NCBI RefSeq assembly: GCF_026162365.1 | Contig: NZ_JAOANW010000018.1 | Span: 31,520 to 95,519, forward strand | Length of the DNA stretch: 64,000 nucleotides | Origin: Nitratireductor luteus | GTDB lineage: Bacteria > Pseudomonadota > Alphaproteobacteria > Rhizobiales > Rhizobiaceae | Direction: 5' to 3' | Shown: positions 7,815 to 16,208 of the stretch, piece by piece | How the letters are laid out: each line of letters opens with the position of its first letter | How positions within the stretch are numbered: the stretch's first letter is position 1 | Made by a program: the position numbers and the translations under genes | Notes under the pieces: generated by a model | Seen by the model: the letters and a program-made list of their open reading frames with translations, nothing else | What the model was told of the DNA's origin: nothing | Database searches by the model: none

Positions 7815-8516
7815 ATGAAACCAATAGTGGTCATCTGTTCGCGAGATGCGGAACTCTACCTGATCCTCGAGCACATCCTGGAAGTGGAGGGCTTCGACAC
7901 CAGGCTTGCAAACGACGCAGATGAGGCCGTGCCAACGGCAAAGGAGCGACCCGCAGCGGTCATCCTAGACTGCCAGCCGAACGGGCTGGATGCGCTTACC
8001 CTGCATAGCCGTCTCAAGCAGGAAGGTGGGGCCCGCAAGATCCCGGTTGTGGCGCTAATCGCCCCGGGAGCAGAGAACCTACACATGGCACTTCTGAGGG
8101 CCGGCATCGACGATGGCCTCGTGCGACCGCTGGTTCCGGCCAGGCTTGTCGCCTCCCTGCGCTCGTGGATTGCGCAGCCACGGCGGACCATTTTGCCAGA
8201 CGGGGGAAATGCGCTCGTGATCGGCAGCCTTGAATTGCACCCAGAAAGCTTTCGCGTCAGGCGAAACGGCAAGGAGATTCAATTACGAGCAACCGAGTTC
8301 CGCATATTCCGATACCTCATCGAGAACCGGGAACGTGTTTTCAGTCGCGAAGCACTGATCGCCGCGGCTTGGCCGAACAACGTCCATGTCAGTGCGCGCA
8401 CCGTCGACGTGCACATCAGTCGGCTGCGCAAGGCGTTACGGAAGATCGGTTGCCACGACCTCATTCGTACAGAACGCTCGGGAGGTTACCGTATCGATAA
8501 GGGGAACGGATTTTAA
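7815..8516 (+). CDS. PhoB/OmpR-like response regulator with degenerate receiver
   Basis: This 233-residue protein has an N-terminal receiver domain and a C-terminal winged-helix (Trans_reg_C) domain, with ATEFRIFRYLIENRERVFSR near residue 167 and RTVDVHISRLRKAL near 199. The phosphoacceptor Asp is kept (VILDCQPNG), but the acidic pocket that is normally DDE reads CSR (VVICSRDAE), and the conserved Lys of the KPF motif is Arg (VRPLVP). Phosphorylation may therefore be absent or unusual. AGGAA ahead of the ATG at 7815 decides the start. No histidine kinase gene is adjacent, so it is an orphan; the nearest downstream genes are the PLP enzyme and GNAT. Confidence 0.85.
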   Translation: MKPIVVICSRDAELYLILEHILEVEGFDTRLANDADEAVPTAKERPAAVILDCQPNGLDALTLHSRLKQEGGARKIPVVALIAPGAENLHMALLRAGIDDGLVRPLVPARLVASLRSWIAQPRRTILPDGGNALVIGSLELHPESFRVRRNGKEIQLRATEFRIFRYLIENRERVFSREALIAAAWPNNVHVSARTVDVHISRLRKALRKIGCHDLIRTERSGGYRIDKGNGF

Positions 8517-8599
8517 AGGTGGATCGCTGCCGGAGGCGACCGAGCGCGGGGACGGACGTCCTTCGCTGAAGCGCTAAGTCCGCGGCAAGTGGTGGCTTT

Positions 8600-8788
8600 C
8601 CCGCTGCACACATGTGGTGACATCTATTGATATAGTCAGCCAAAGATGAACAGAGTTTATTACAGTTAATCCATAAATTTACTCGAATAGTCAGCGCAAT
8701 AAAAAATATAGTAAAATATGATATACATTTATTTTAAATATAACAATATTAAACGTAAACCCCAGTAGAATGGCGCGGAACTTCCAAA
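8600..8788. promoter_or_regulatory. Strongly AT-rich leader before the PLP enzyme gene
   Basis: From about 8640 to 8765 the DNA is dominated by A and T (runs such as ataaaaaatatagtaaaat), in sharp contrast to the GC-rich neighbours. It carries no gene. It may be a promoter region silenced by a nucleoid protein such as MucR/Ros, or the junction of imported DNA. Confidence 0.5.
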
Positions 8789-8809
8789 ATGGACAGAAGG
8801 GAGGATGCC

Positions 8810-10081
8810 GTGAAGGCGCCCCTATCAAGCGAAGAAGCCGTCCAACGCAGCACGCGCCCCCAGCGCTACCGAAATACCGCAGCGGTTATCGACAGGACAC
8901 AAGCTCATTTCGATGAGGCGCACCGACGCGGCCTGATGGCCGTCTACTGTCGGCCGACGGAGGGGCGAGCGATCCTGCTCGCCAGGGCCAAGCGGCAAGG
9001 TATGGTGGCGACCGACTTTGTTCGTTGCTCCTATCTCGGCCTGGACAACCACCCGCTCGTCATTCAGGGGGCCATTGCTGCCATTGAGGAATACGGAACC
9101 CTCCACTGGTCATGCGCGCGCACACGGCTGAATTTCGCGATGATTGGCACCCTGGAGGAGAGATTGTCGCAGCTCTTCAAGGCCCGCGTCATCGCCTACT
9201 CCACCGTGATGGTCGCCAATTTGGGGGCCCTGCCCCTCATCGCCTCGGGGCACCTGACCGGTAGCCGGAAGCCCGTCATGGTCTTCGACCAGTTCGCGCA
9301 TGCATCGCTTGCGTTCCATAAGCCGGTGGTGGCCGACGAGACCCGGGTCGAGACGATCTCGCACAACGATCTTAATGCCCTGGAGCAAATCTGCCGCAAG
9401 CATCGGCTCGTCGCCTACGTCTGCGACGGCGTTTATTCGATGGGCGGATATGCGCCGATCCCGGAACTCCTGCGGCTGCAGGAGCGGTACGGTCTTTTCC
9501 TGTATATCGACGATGCCCATGGGATCTCCATCTTCGGCGAACATGGAGAAGGGTTCGCGCGCTCGCGAATGCCCGATGAACTCGGCGAACGGACGATCAT
9601 CGCCGCATCGCTGGGAAAAGGATTCGGCGCATCAGGGGGCATGCTGATGCTCGGTACAGCCCGACAGGAGGCACTCTTCCGGTGCTATTCCGTTCCGCAT
9701 GCCTTCTCCGCCTCGCCAAACGTTGCGGCCTTGGGAGCGGCAATCGCCTCGATCGGCATCCATTCTAGCGGCGAACTGGCGGCCCGCCAGTCTCAGCTGG
9801 TAGAGCGCATTACGTTTTTTGACGCGCGGGTCAGAACCGCCCAGCACGGCGCGCTGCTACCCATCCGCTTGGTCAGAATCGGCGACGAGTTCGAGGCGAT
9901 CGACTTCGCGGAGCGGCTGCTGGACGCCGGTTTCTACACGTCGGTCACCTTCTTTCCGACGGTGGCTCGCGGACAGGCCGGCGTCCGCATTTGCCTGACG
10001 GCAAGCCATGATTTTGCGAATCTCGCGCGGCTTTGCCGCGGCATCAACCGCCAACGCGGGTCAGCAATCCATGCCGAATAA
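8810..10081 (+). CDS. Alpha-oxoamine-synthase-like PLP enzyme (class I/II aminotransferase fold)
   Basis: This 423-residue protein resembles 8-amino-7-oxononanoate synthase, serine palmitoyltransferase and CqsA: SYLGLDNHPLV (substrate loop), DQFAHASL, CDGVYSMGGYAPIPELL, IDDAHGISIFGEHGEG (cofactor-binding Asp and His) and AASLGKGFGASGG with the PLP-binding Lys. The family condenses an amino acid with an acyl-thioester. The GTG at 8810 is preferred because GGGAGG stands five bases before it; the ATG at 8789 has no Shine-Dalgarno. It is not beside bio genes or sphingolipid genes. The AT-rich leader and the partner GNAT gene suggest a small biosynthetic unit, perhaps a signal or an amino-ketone. 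The product is unknown. Confidence 0.75.
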   Translation: MKAPLSSEEAVQRSTRPQRYRNTAAVIDRTQAHFDEAHRRGLMAVYCRPTEGRAILLARAKRQGMVATDFVRCSYLGLDNHPLVIQGAIAAIEEYGTLHWSCARTRLNFAMIGTLEERLSQLFKARVIAYSTVMVANLGALPLIASGHLTGSRKPVMVFDQFAHASLAFHKPVVADETRVETISHNDLNALEQICRKHRLVAYVCDGVYSMGGYAPIPELLRLQERYGLFLYIDDAHGISIFGEHGEGFARSRMPDELGERTIIAASLGKGFGASGGMLMLGTARQEALFRCYSVPHAFSASPNVAALGAAIASIGIHSSGELAARQSQLVERITFFDARVRTAQHGALLPIRLVRIGDEFEAIDFAERLLDAGFYTSVTFFPTVARGQAGVRICLTASHDFANLARLCRGINRQRGSAIHAE

Positions 10082-10190
10082 TGCCCGTCCGATCGACCGT
10101 CGGCCCTGGCGGGTTCGCGCAGTTCCGCCCAAGAGCAGCGCCCATCTCTACCGATGCTTTCGGGCCGTCGGCAACCACAATGTGAAGTGA

Positions 10191-10718
10191 ATGCCGATGC
10201 TGCTTGAATCGTACCGCGTCTTCCTACGTCCCATACTGCCTTCCGATGCCTCTGTGCTCTTCCGACTGCACACAGATCCGCTCGTCGTCAAGCTGATCAT
10301 GGACGGACGCGCGCCGACAAGAGCCGAGTCGGACGCGCGCCTCGACCTTTATCTTCGCGACTGGGACCGTCTCGGATATGGTTTTTGGATGGTCTATGAA
10401 AAGCAACCCGGCGGTGATCTCCATTTTGCTGGGCGGTGCGGCCTGCGCGACTTTGACGGGGCTGATAGGGAGCTGGGGTATTGCTTTTTGGAGCGTGCCT
10501 CCGGACGCGGCCTGGCCACAGAGGCTTCCAGGATCGTCATCGAGGCTGCCTTCTCCAGACTCGGCCTGACCAAGCTCATCGCCGTGGTTCGGCCGGCTAA
10601 CATTCGCTCGCAACGCGTCATGGACAAGCTGGGATTTTGCTCCCGCGGAATGAGGGTCCATCGCGGCGCGAGTTTCCGCTTCTACGAGCTTCATCCCCGG
10701 CTCATGCAGGAGGGATGA
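10191..10718 (+). CDS. GNAT family N-acetyltransferase (RimJ/RimL-like)
   Basis: This 175-residue protein has the Acetyltransf_3 layout: a strand reading RVFLRPILPSDASVLFRLHTDP at the N-terminus, LGYCFLERASGRGLATEA with the acetyl-CoA phosphate-binding RGLATEA loop, and PANIRSQRVMDKLGF near the end, which is typical of RimJ/RimL acetyltransferases. It would transfer an acetyl group from acetyl-CoA to an amine. It lies 109 bases after the PLP enzyme gene in the same direction, so it could modify the amino group of that enzyme's product; this link is inference from position only. The upstream Shine-Dalgarno is weak (GAAGTGA). Confidence 0.75.
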   Translation: MPMLLESYRVFLRPILPSDASVLFRLHTDPLVVKLIMDGRAPTRAESDARLDLYLRDWDRLGYGFWMVYEKQPGGDLHFAGRCGLRDFDGADRELGYCFLERASGRGLATEASRIVIEAAFSRLGLTKLIAVVRPANIRSQRVMDKLGFCSRGMRVHRGASFRFYELHPRLMQEG

Positions 10719-10756
10719 TTTGCGCTGAGATGGCCACCCGCATAGCGAGCCGGGCA

Positions 10757-11851
10757 TCACTGCGCTATCCAGCGGTTCCAACGCTCGACGATTTCTCCGT
10801 GATGTTGTGCCAGCCACTCATAATCGACCTTGACCACGCCCTTGAGATTATCCGGAAAGACCGGGCTGTTCTCCTGCTCGCTGGCCGGCAGCAACGCCAA
10901 TGCGGACTTAGTCGTAGGCGAAGTCGCAACCGCACGCGCGAAGGCCGCCTGCACTTCCGGATGATCGAAATACCAGTTGAGAAAGCGCAGCGCGTTCTTT
11001 CTGTTCGGAGCGCCCTTGAACACGACCCAATGCGCCTCATTGAGGGTCGAGCCTTCCCAGATCCGCTGCAGGGGCAGGCCTTCGTTGAGAAGAAAGTCGA
11101 TGCGGGTGTTCCACACCAGTGTCATGGCGATCTCGCGATCGCGTAGTGCACGTTGGATCTGATCGCCCGTTCTCCACCAAAGCGAGATATGAGGTCGAAT
11201 CTCTTCCAGCTTCTTGAATGCACGATCCAGGTCGAGTGGAAACAGATCACCCGGCTCAACCCCGTCGGCAAGAAGAGCTCCGATCAGGACACGCCAGGGC
11301 GTGCCGAAGCTGGGAAGCGAGCGCGGACCAGGAAACGCCTCGATATTGAAGAAGTCGCTCCAGTTCCGGGGCGTGTCACCCTCGAACATGTCACGGTTTG
11401 CGGTCAGAAGCGTTGCGCCATAGGTCGGCACCACACCGAAGCGATGACATACCTCACCGGCCCCGTCGGACTTTGCCCGGGGCACCAGGGCGCAATCCTC
11501 GCCCAGGTCGAGAAGCAAGCTGTTGCGCTCCGGGACATAGACGTCGCCTGAACCTGCCTCGAGCATGTCCCATTCCAGGCGTCCGATCTCCGACATTGCT
11601 TTCGCTTTCGCCCAGAATTCTCCAGCGGCGCCGCCGACGAGAACGACTTCAATGCCGGTCTCCCGCGAAAAGGGCTCGAAGACGATTTCCTTGAGCTTGC
11701 GCTCGTAATCCCCGCCGGTAGCAGCCATGACAAGCTGGCCTCCTTCGCCCGCCTCAACGCGCGACGGCGCGGCCAGGCACAGCACACCCACAAGGATGCC
11801 GACGATGACACCGGCACCATACCCAGCAATAAACCTTGACAAGCTGTACAT
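10757..11851 (-). CDS. ABC transporter periplasmic substrate-binding protein (PotD-like)
   Basis: This 364-residue protein has an N-terminal signal peptide (a hydrophobic run of about residues 10-29 ending in the region SRVEAGEGG) and the fold of extracellular solute-binding proteins of the polyamine type (VMAATGGDYERKL, then WDMLEAGSGDVYV, and ALRFLNWYFDHPEVQ in the C-lobe). GGAGG five bases before the ATG at 11851 fixes the start; an in-frame ATG four codons earlier is part of the ribosome site itself. A copy of the TTTG-N-TGCA-N-CAAA operator lies 25-38 bases upstream. It is the only binding protein near the PotABC-like genes at 17241-20070 and is their likely partner. Confidence 0.85.
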   Translation of the reverse strand: MYSLSRFIAGYGAGVIVGILVGVLCLAAPSRVEAGEGGQLVMAATGGDYERKLKEIVFEPFSRETGIEVVLVGGAAGEFWAKAKAMSEIGRLEWDMLEAGSGDVYVPERNSLLLDLGEDCALVPRAKSDGAGEVCHRFGVVPTYGATLLTANRDMFEGDTPRNWSDFFNIEAFPGPRSLPSFGTPWRVLIGALLADGVEPGDLFPLDLDRAFKKLEEIRPHISLWWRTGDQIQRALRDREIAMTLVWNTRIDFLLNEGLPLQRIWEGSTLNEAHWVVFKGAPNRKNALRFLNWYFDHPEVQAAFARAVATSPTTKSALALLPASEQENSPVFPDNLKGVVKVDYEWLAQHHGEIVERWNRWIAQ

Positions 11852-11875
11852 TGTCTCCTCCATCCGAGATTGAAA

Positions 11876-11889
11876 TATGATGCAACAAA
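11876..11889. promoter_or_regulatory. GntR-type operator, site A (before the binding-protein gene)
   Basis: TATGATGCAACAAA matches the palindromic consensus TTTG-N-TGCA-N-CAAA at all but one defined position. The flank TTGAAAT on its left is shared with site C. A second element nearby (11935-11947) is the exact reverse complement of 13 bases that adjoin site B. It lies about 25 bases upstream of the binding-protein start codon. Confidence 0.6.
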
Positions 11890-12221
11890 TTGATCATGAT
11901 ATCGGTTTTGTGCGTCGTCAAGTTTAAATTGGCGCATCAAAATACGCGCTACAGCTGGACCCGAGAGGAATTGTGGAGGAGGTGATTCAACGTCAACGGC
12001 GCGATTCAAAGGTCGAACAGATGCGGGCGACCGAGCGCGGGTCGAACCCATCGACCACGAGCGACGCGTTGAAGGGTTGCCCGCGACCTCGCGACCATGG
12101 CACGCCCAGGCGTTCGCTGCCGGGCTCAAGGCGATGATGCGTCAACACCTCCGATATTGCCGCCGGCCTGCGCGCAGCCTGTAACGGATAAAAAGAGGGA
12201 TCCACTTGGTCGATTGGCAAG
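11890..12221. other. Intergenic stretch between the SDR gene and the binding-protein gene
   Basis: Apart from site A and the 13-base element at 11935-11947 (shared in reverse complement with 16168-16180), about 330 bases with no convincing gene. It separates two same-strand transcription units of the GntR-linked locus, so the binding-protein gene probably has its own promoter here. Confidence 0.5.
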
Positions 12222-13001
12222 TCAGGGCGGCGTGAACTCTCCGCCGTTCACGTCAATGACCGCGCCGCTTATGAAGTCAGCCTCCGGAGCAGTAAGGAAA
12301 AGCACGGTGCGGGCGACATCCTCTGTCCGACCGAGGCGGGCGACGGGAATGCGTTTGAGCGCCTCTCTGTTCGCGGAAGAATCGGCCGGACCGGCCATCT
12401 CGGTCGCGATGCGCCCTGGCGCGATGGTGTTCGCGGTGATGCCGAAGCGGGAATATTCGCTGACGATCGAGCGGGACAGCCCGAGCAGAGCACTCTTGGA
12501 TGCCGCATAGGCGCTACCTGCGATGCGCGGCATGGTCCTGCCGGCGAGTGAACCGATGAGGACGATCCTGCCACCCCGGCGCCTGACCATACCGGGCAAG
12601 GTGCACTGACAGCAGATAAGCGCGCCAGTGAGGTTCACCGCAAGCACCTCCTGCCACTCGCCGAGATCCACATCTTCAAGCAGCACCCGGCCGCCATTCC
12701 GTTTGGGGGAATAACCTGCATTGCAGACAAGGACGGAAGGTGCTGCCCATTCCGCTTCGACACGGGCGAAGAAGCGACGTACGGCTTCAGCGTCGCGCAA
12801 ATCTACGCCATCCGAGATTATACGCGCGGATCCATGGCGGCCTGCCAGTGTGTCCGTCGCCGCGGCGACGCGGTCGGCCTGGTGGCTGAAGAAGGCGACT
12901 CGATAGCCCGCCTGCAGGAACGCCTCAGCCGTTGCAAAACCGATCCCGCTCGACCCGCCGGTGACCACCGCGACCTGAGCCTGAACCTGCGAACAACTCA
13001 T
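12222..13001 (-). CDS. SDR family NAD(P)-dependent oxidoreductase
   Basis: This 259-residue classical short-chain dehydrogenase has TGGSSGIG (nucleotide loop, about residues 15-22), CNAGYSP (NAG motif), a catalytic Ser in LIGSLAG and YAASK with the catalytic Tyr and Lys, and ends with the usual GAVIDVNGGEF. It would reduce a carbonyl or oxidise an alcohol with NAD(P)H. Its start overlaps the stop of the ThDP enzyme gene by four bases (12998-13001), so it is the third gene of an aminotransferase-ThDP enzyme-SDR operon. It may handle an aldehyde or ketone made by the two upstream enzymes. Confidence 0.85.
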   Translation of the reverse strand: MSCSQVQAQVAVVTGGSSGIGFATAEAFLQAGYRVAFFSHQADRVAAATDTLAGRHGSARIISDGVDLRDAEAVRRFFARVEAEWAAPSVLVCNAGYSPKRNGGRVLLEDVDLGEWQEVLAVNLTGALICCQCTLPGMVRRRGGRIVLIGSLAGRTMPRIAGSAYAASKSALLGLSRSIVSEYSRFGITANTIAPGRIATEMAGPADSSANREALKRIPVARLGRTEDVARTVLFLTAPEADFISGAVIDVNGGEFTPP

Positions 13002-14743
13002 TGTGCGGCCTCCGGAACGGGAAAACCTGCTTCCGACCGGTCAAGCGTTCCGTCGTAGAGTGACAGGGGCGGATGCGCGTCGGGATCGGTGATAGCTTCA
13101 ATGAGCCACGGTTTTCTGGACGCTATCGCCGTTTGCAGCGCCGGCAGTATTTCGCCCGGCTCGCGAACTGTAGCGGCGTTGCAGCCACAGGCCTGCGCAA
13201 TGGCCGCATGATCGACGGGCGCGAAATGGCAGGCGGAGGTGCATTTTCCGAACTTCACGGTCTCCGCATCCTTCTGGTAGCCAAGCACGCCGTTGTTGAG
13301 CACAATCACGGTGACGCCAATATCGAGGCGAACCATGGTCTCCAGCTCCGCCCAGGAATGGGCAAATCCGCCGTCTCCGACAAGGGCTACGACCGGATCA
13401 GCAGGCGCTGCAAGCTTTGCGCCCACAGCCAAGGGCAGTCCCCAGCCGAGGCCAGCAAGACCGCGCGGCGTCAGGAACCGCTGTCCTGCGGCAAGAGCCG
13501 TGAGCTGGCCGACCACCCACATGGAAGAGTAGCTGGCATCCGCGACCACCGTCGTGCGCGGCGTTAGACACCGCTGCAGCTCCGCCATGATCCGCTCGGG
13601 CCGAAGCGGCTTGGCATCACTGGCTGCGAACTTGCGCCGCTCGGCTTCGAACCTTGTCCGGAAATGCGCAATCTGACGCTCCAGCGCCTTGCGTCCGGCC
13701 CGGCGCAGCGAGAGGTCGCGGCGTTCCACAACGGCGGTGAGCGCCTCCATTGTTTCCGCGGCATCGCCGACCAGACGCAGTGCCTCATAGTTGCGACCGA
13801 TCTCGACGGGATCCACGTCGATGTGGATGATCCGCGCGGATCGAGGGATCAAGCGCCAGCTGTCGGTGCCGTTCTGGTTCGTGCGCGTGCCGATGAGAAG
13901 CACCACATCGGCATTCCCGAGAAGCTCCCTGGAATGGCGTCCCAGGGAGCCTGGTCCGGTGAGCGAGGCGATGACGCCCAGCGACAGCGGATGCGTTTCG
14001 TCCACTGCTCCCTTGCCCATATTGGTCGTTGCCACAGGCAGATGCGCGGCCTCCTGCAGTCGCGAAAGCGCCTCGGACGCGCCGCGCGATAGCGCCCCGC
14101 CGCCGGCCATAGCAACCGGGCAACGTGCTTTGACGAGAATATCGGCCGCGGCCGCAATCACCTGATCGGCCGGCCGATTCCGGTCGACCGGCCAGTTGCC
14201 GAGCGCGACCTTCCGTTCCATGATAGGCTGCGAAGTCGGCTCGCGCAGGAGATCCGCAGGCAGAAGAAGCACTGCTGGGCCCGGGCGCCCGCTACCGGCC
14301 GCGGCAAAAGCTGCATCCACATAGTCCTCCACCCTGTCGGCAGTCAGGATGCGCCCGACCCACTTGGCGCAGGGCTGGAAGAGGCCGGTCTGATCGATCT
14401 CCTGGAACGCATTACGGTCGAGGTGCGGCCGCTCCACCTCCTGGACCAGGGCAATGATGGGGATGCTCGCCTTCAGCGCCTCGGCGAGAGGCGCAACCAG
14501 CAAGGTAGCCGCGGGACCGTTTTGCGCGGCTACCACGGCAATGCGACCGGAACGGCGGGCGTAACCGTCAGCCATCGCACCGCCCATGTTCTCCTGACGA
14601 TAGGCGACCTGCCGGATCCCCATTTCCTCTGCGGCCAGGATTACGGCCGAGGGCAGGCTTTGGGCGAAAACGAATTCGACACCGTGGCGCTTTAACGACC
14701 GTGCGATGCGCGTCGCGACAGTTTCTTCTATGGTCTGCGACAT
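12998..14743 (-). CDS. Thiamine diphosphate-dependent enzyme (acetolactate synthase-like)
   Basis: This 581-residue protein has the three-domain layout of ThDP enzymes of the IlvB/benzoylformate-decarboxylase family: the N-terminal Pyr domain with the catalytic Glu in YRQENMGGAMADGYA, the central TPP_enzyme_M domain (PVAMAGGGALSRGA), and the C-terminal PP domain with GDGG...NN (VALVGDGGFAHSW to VIVLNNG). Reactions range from decarboxylation of 2-oxo acids to carboligation. GGAGG lies before the ATG at 14743, which overlaps the preceding stop codon (TGATG). No small regulatory subunit gene is near, so it is unlikely to be biosynthetic acetolactate synthase; a catabolic role with the neighbouring aminotransferase is inferred. 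Confidence 0.85.
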   Translation of the reverse strand: MSQTIEETVATRIARSLKRHGVEFVFAQSLPSAVILAAEEMGIRQVAYRQENMGGAMADGYARRSGRIAVVAAQNGPAATLLVAPLAEALKASIPIIALVQEVERPHLDRNAFQEIDQTGLFQPCAKWVGRILTADRVEDYVDAAFAAAGSGRPGPAVLLLPADLLREPTSQPIMERKVALGNWPVDRNRPADQVIAAAADILVKARCPVAMAGGGALSRGASEALSRLQEAAHLPVATTNMGKGAVDETHPLSLGVIASLTGPGSLGRHSRELLGNADVVLLIGTRTNQNGTDSWRLIPRSARIIHIDVDPVEIGRNYEALRLVGDAAETMEALTAVVERRDLSLRRAGRKALERQIAHFRTRFEAERRKFAASDAKPLRPERIMAELQRCLTPRTTVVADASYSSMWVVGQLTALAAGQRFLTPRGLAGLGWGLPLAVGAKLAAPADPVVALVGDGGFAHSWAELETMVRLDIGVTVIVLNNGVLGYQKDAETVKFGKCTSACHFAPVDHAAIAQACGCNAATVREPGEILPALQTAIASRKPWLIEAITDPDAHPPLSLYDGTLDRSEAGFPVPEAAQ

Positions 14744-16110
14744 CACAGCGCCTCCCCTTCACGCCCACCCCTTGTGGCCAGGAAAGCTTCGAACACGTGC
14801 ACGATCTCTGCGATCTCGGCCTCGCCCATCGGCGTAGAAAGGCATGCTGCCGCTCCATCCGGAAGAATGATGCCATTGCATCTGAAGAATCGTGACATCA
14901 TCTTCATCGTCCTTGCCTCGGCAGGACTGCAATAGGCTTCTCGAAAGTCCCTTGGCGGTGTCGGCTTTGGATGGATCCGGAAAAGAGACGCCGCGCCTGT
15001 GATGCTGAAGGGCGCATCTGCGCGTCGGGCGGCCATTTCCAGCCCCGTGCGTAGCTTGTCGCCGAGGGCCTCCAGGCGTTCGAAGGCTGCCTGGTCGAGC
15101 GCCTCCATGGCCGCAAGCCCGGCGATCATCGAGATTGGATTTGCAGAGAACGTGCCGCCCTGTGGAAGCAAGGGCCGGCCTCGGCTGGTATCGAACACCG
15201 ACATGATCTCGGTGCGACCGCCCACGGCACCGATCGGGAATCCACCACCGATGATCTTTCCGAGGGTGAAGAGATCAGGTTCAAGCCCGTAGCGGGAGGC
15301 GGACCCGCGGTAGCCCAGTCGGAAGCTCAGCACCTCGTCGCTGATGATCAGTATTCCGAGCGCCCGCGCGGTCTCCTGGAGCGCGGAAACGAATGCGGGC
15401 TCGGGCGCCACGAGGCCGGCGCGACTCGGCATCGGATCGATGACGACGGCGGCAAGGCGCTCGGCGTTGGCCTTCAACAGCCCTACGGCGCCATCGGCGT
15501 CGTTGAAGCGCAGCACGACCGCTTCTTCAAGGACGGAAGTTGGCATTCCGCGATAGCAGGGCACCGGCTCGGGCGCATCGGCCGGTCCCCAATTGTCCGG
15601 CGTGCTCGCCTGCGTCACCTCGACCCAGTCATAGGCGCCGTGATAGGCCCCTTCGATCGTTGCAATCGCGCTGCGGCCTGTGAACGCCCGGGCTGCCTTG
15701 ATCGCGAACATGACGGCTTCGGTGCCTGTGTTGACGAAGCGGATGCGCTCGAGTTGCGGCACGCGCTCGCACAGAAGCGTGCCGAGCGCGATCTCAGCCT
15801 CAGTCGGGTTCGCAAAGCAGGTGCCGCTGTGCAGTTGCCGTTCGACCACCGAGGCGACCGGCGCGAAACCGTGACCGTGGATGAGCGTCGTGAAGTTCGC
15901 GTTCAGATCGAGATAGCTCGCCCCGTCCACGTCGAGGAAATAGGCCCCCTCCCCTCCGGCGGCATAGCATGGCGTCGGATCGCGCTCGATCGTCACGCGC
16001 GTCGTCCCGTCGGGGAACACGCGACGGGCGCGTTCGAACAGTTCCGCCGAGCGCGGTCCCGGATGTGGGTCTATGAAAATGGTTTCGAGCCGATTGGAAG
16101 GGGCTGGCAT
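14743..16110 (-). CDS. Class III aminotransferase (glutamate-1-semialdehyde aminomutase-like)
   Basis: This 455-residue PLP enzyme has the class III pattern: NANFTTLIHGHG near residue 70, FVNTGTEAVMFAIKAARAFTG (phosphate loop), ILIISDEVLSFRLGY with the cofactor Asp, and FTLGKIIGGGFPIGAVGGR with the PLP Lys. It is closest in style to the glutamate-1-semialdehyde 2,1-aminomutase-like aminotransferases that act on amino acids or amines, not to HemL itself, given its operon context. AGGAGG before the ATG supports the start. It is the first gene of the operon, and operator site B lies 71-84 bases upstream. The operon would convert an imported amine or amino acid to a carbonyl compound for the ThDP enzyme and SDR. 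Confidence 0.85.
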   Translation of the reverse strand: MPAPSNRLETIFIDPHPGPRSAELFERARRVFPDGTTRVTIERDPTPCYAAGGEGAYFLDVDGASYLDLNANFTTLIHGHGFAPVASVVERQLHSGTCFANPTEAEIALGTLLCERVPQLERIRFVNTGTEAVMFAIKAARAFTGRSAIATIEGAYHGAYDWVEVTQASTPDNWGPADAPEPVPCYRGMPTSVLEEAVVLRFNDADGAVGLLKANAERLAAVVIDPMPSRAGLVAPEPAFVSALQETARALGILIISDEVLSFRLGYRGSASRYGLEPDLFTLGKIIGGGFPIGAVGGRTEIMSVFDTSRGRPLLPQGGTFSANPISMIAGLAAMEALDQAAFERLEALGDKLRTGLEMAARRADAPFSITGAASLFRIHPKPTPPRDFREAYCSPAEARTMKMMSRFFRCNGIILPDGAAACLSTPMGEAEIAEIVHVFEAFLATRGGREGEAL

Positions 16111-16180
16111 GGCGTTCCTGCCTCCTGGTTGTTGCCATCAAACGCGATCTTGCGCTCCCAAATGAGAGCGTATTTTGATG

Positions 16181-16194
16181 TTTGATGCAACAAA
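16181..16194. promoter_or_regulatory. GntR-type operator, site B (before the aminotransferase operon)
   Basis: TTTGATGCAACAAA, a full match to the palindromic pattern TTTG-N-TGCA-N-CAAA. It is preceded by GCGTATTTTGATG (16168-16180), the reverse complement of 11935-11947 near site A. It lies between the aminotransferase start and the end of the GntR gene. Confidence 0.65.
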
Positions 16195-16208
16195 AATATT
16201 CTAGGCCG

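Noticed and set aside
12998..14743. Acetolactate synthase large subunit (ilvB) or sulfoacetaldehyde acetyltransferase (xsc)
   Set aside because: No small subunit gene, no branched-chain amino acid context, and the N-terminus does not look like Xsc; only the ThDP family can be stated.
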